Below are positions 63,251 to 64,000 of a stretch of 64,000 nt of DNA, in pieces (within the stretch, counting starts at the first letter, position 1; the number at the start of each line of letters is the position of its first letter). Origin of the DNA: Fusarium oxysporum f. sp. lycopersici 4287 (lineage: Eukaryota > Ascomycota > Sordariomycetes > Hypocreales > Nectriaceae); NCBI RefSeq assembly GCF_000149955.1, contig NC_030986.1, positions 6,020,140-6,084,139 on the forward strand. Direction: 5' to 3'. Made by a program: the position numbers and the translations under genes. A model generated the notes under the pieces. It was not told the origin of the DNA and made no database searches. It saw nothing but the letters and a program-made list of their open reading frames with translations.

Positions 63251-64000
63251 GTTCAGGGACAATCTGTCGACTTTTTCCATTAATCAGAATTCTCTCGCGC
63301 ATCGCTACATCTGCTGGCGCGGTAAGTAACCAAGCTGTAGCCCGTAGTCGAGTGTCGTGGCGGCAGGGAAAAACCTTGGGAAAGGGATCAGAGGCCGACG
63401 GTGCACTTGCCTTCAAAGGGGAAAAACCCATCGCAATCGCCATCGTTGATCGGAAGGATGTCATTACCGATGCTGCGAGCATCGTCTTCCGATATCTAAG
63501 GCGTTCTGGTTCTGAGGTGCCGCCATTAGATCCGACAAAAGGCTTGCAGAGAAGGCGAACTCTCCAAAATTCCTTCTCTGAGAGCTGCTGTTAGGGAGCC
63601 GATGGCATCCCCGCAGCTTTGTGTGGTCGTGTGGCCTGTGAAAATTCCTGTTGAATAAGTGCTAGGGTATCACGTGCAAGCAGGGATGCTTCAGGTTACG
63701 CGCCAAAATGGCGACGCCCTAAAGGGGCAGAGTTTAACAGAACACAACATGAATACACCAATTCACATCAATGAACCGAATACACGTAATGTCTAACAAT
63801 TCCCGCTGCTAGCGCAGCACTAACAGTGCTTGCCAAGAAAGAATTTTTACAGGGGAGAGTTGCCCCACAAATGCCACCCCGGGTCCACAAGTTATCCAGA
63901 GTAAGTTGCCACTTCTGCCCAGGTGCTATTATTTTGCGACATTAGCAGCGTCTCCGCACCATTTACGTCGTGGCGAACTCCTTTGCTAACAGCCTGATCA
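63251..64000. other. right end of window, no supportable gene
   Basis: The short open frames at 63237-63482 (minus) and 63352-63594 (plus) lie over each other without recognisable domains. I see no RNA gene or further element end. Confidence 0.45.

Noticed and set aside
1..64000. CRISPR arrays, bacterial operons, tRNA and rRNA genes
   Set aside because: The DNA is fungal; no direct-repeat/spacer array and no convincing tRNA or rRNA sequence was seen by eye.
1..64000. Starship-type giant transposon (tyrosine recombinase captain)
   Set aside because: No tyrosine-recombinase-like frame could be recognised in the window, so there is no support despite the accessory character.

Overview
The window is nuclear DNA of a filamentous ascomycete (Pezizomycotina). 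The introns are short (45-65 bp, about 104 bp at most), with GTRNGT donors, CTAAC/CTAAT branch sites and YAG acceptors. The gene families are fungal: a LaeA-like methyltransferase, an EgtD-family methyltransferase, a fungal calpain, and a SulP transporter with a cyclic-nucleotide-binding domain. The repeats are a Tad1-like LINE family and several hAT transposons. I cannot name the genus. One 329-base assembly gap lies at 37107-37435.

The left 15 kb is mostly mobile DNA. A decayed hAT transposase runs off the left edge. Beside it is an apparently intact full-length LINE (565-6623, 15-bp target duplication). Next come fragments of the same and related LINEs (about 7.1-12.3 kb) and an apparently intact hAT (12262-15226) with a one-intron transposase. 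From 15.3 to 22.7 kb there are host genes: a J-domain protein with a probable 1-bp frameshift, a coiled-coil protein, a calpain-like protease, a candidate secreted protein and a broken secreted lactonase-type propeller. From 22.8 to 29.2 kb, all on the minus strand, lie a broken histidine phosphatase, an EgtD/EasF-type methyltransferase, two unrecognised genes and an eight-exon LaeA-like methyltransferase. This resembles a small or degraded secondary-metabolite locus.

The 29.2-37.1 kb block holds intron-containing genes I do not recognise, including three small ones and one convergent pair with overlapping ends. After the gap come a 5'-truncated LINE, a fold-back sequence, an F-box protein (38962-40524) and a 627-aa unknown protein (41068-43072). 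The 44-58 kb part is rich in gene relics: a class-III aminotransferase tail, a REG1-like phosphatase regulator, a PD-(D/E)XK-like protein, an MFS transporter split by a third hAT (53454-56570, perfect 8-bp duplication), a hAT tail and a PSF1 (GINS) copy. A bZIP factor (49117-50133) stands among them. The right end carries an intact 1101-aa SulP/STAS/cNMP transporter (59220-62689), followed by two stacked LINE 3' ends.

Overall this looks like an accessory, transposon-rich compartment. Gene duplicates decay there by nonsense and frameshift mutations while three transposons remain coding-intact.
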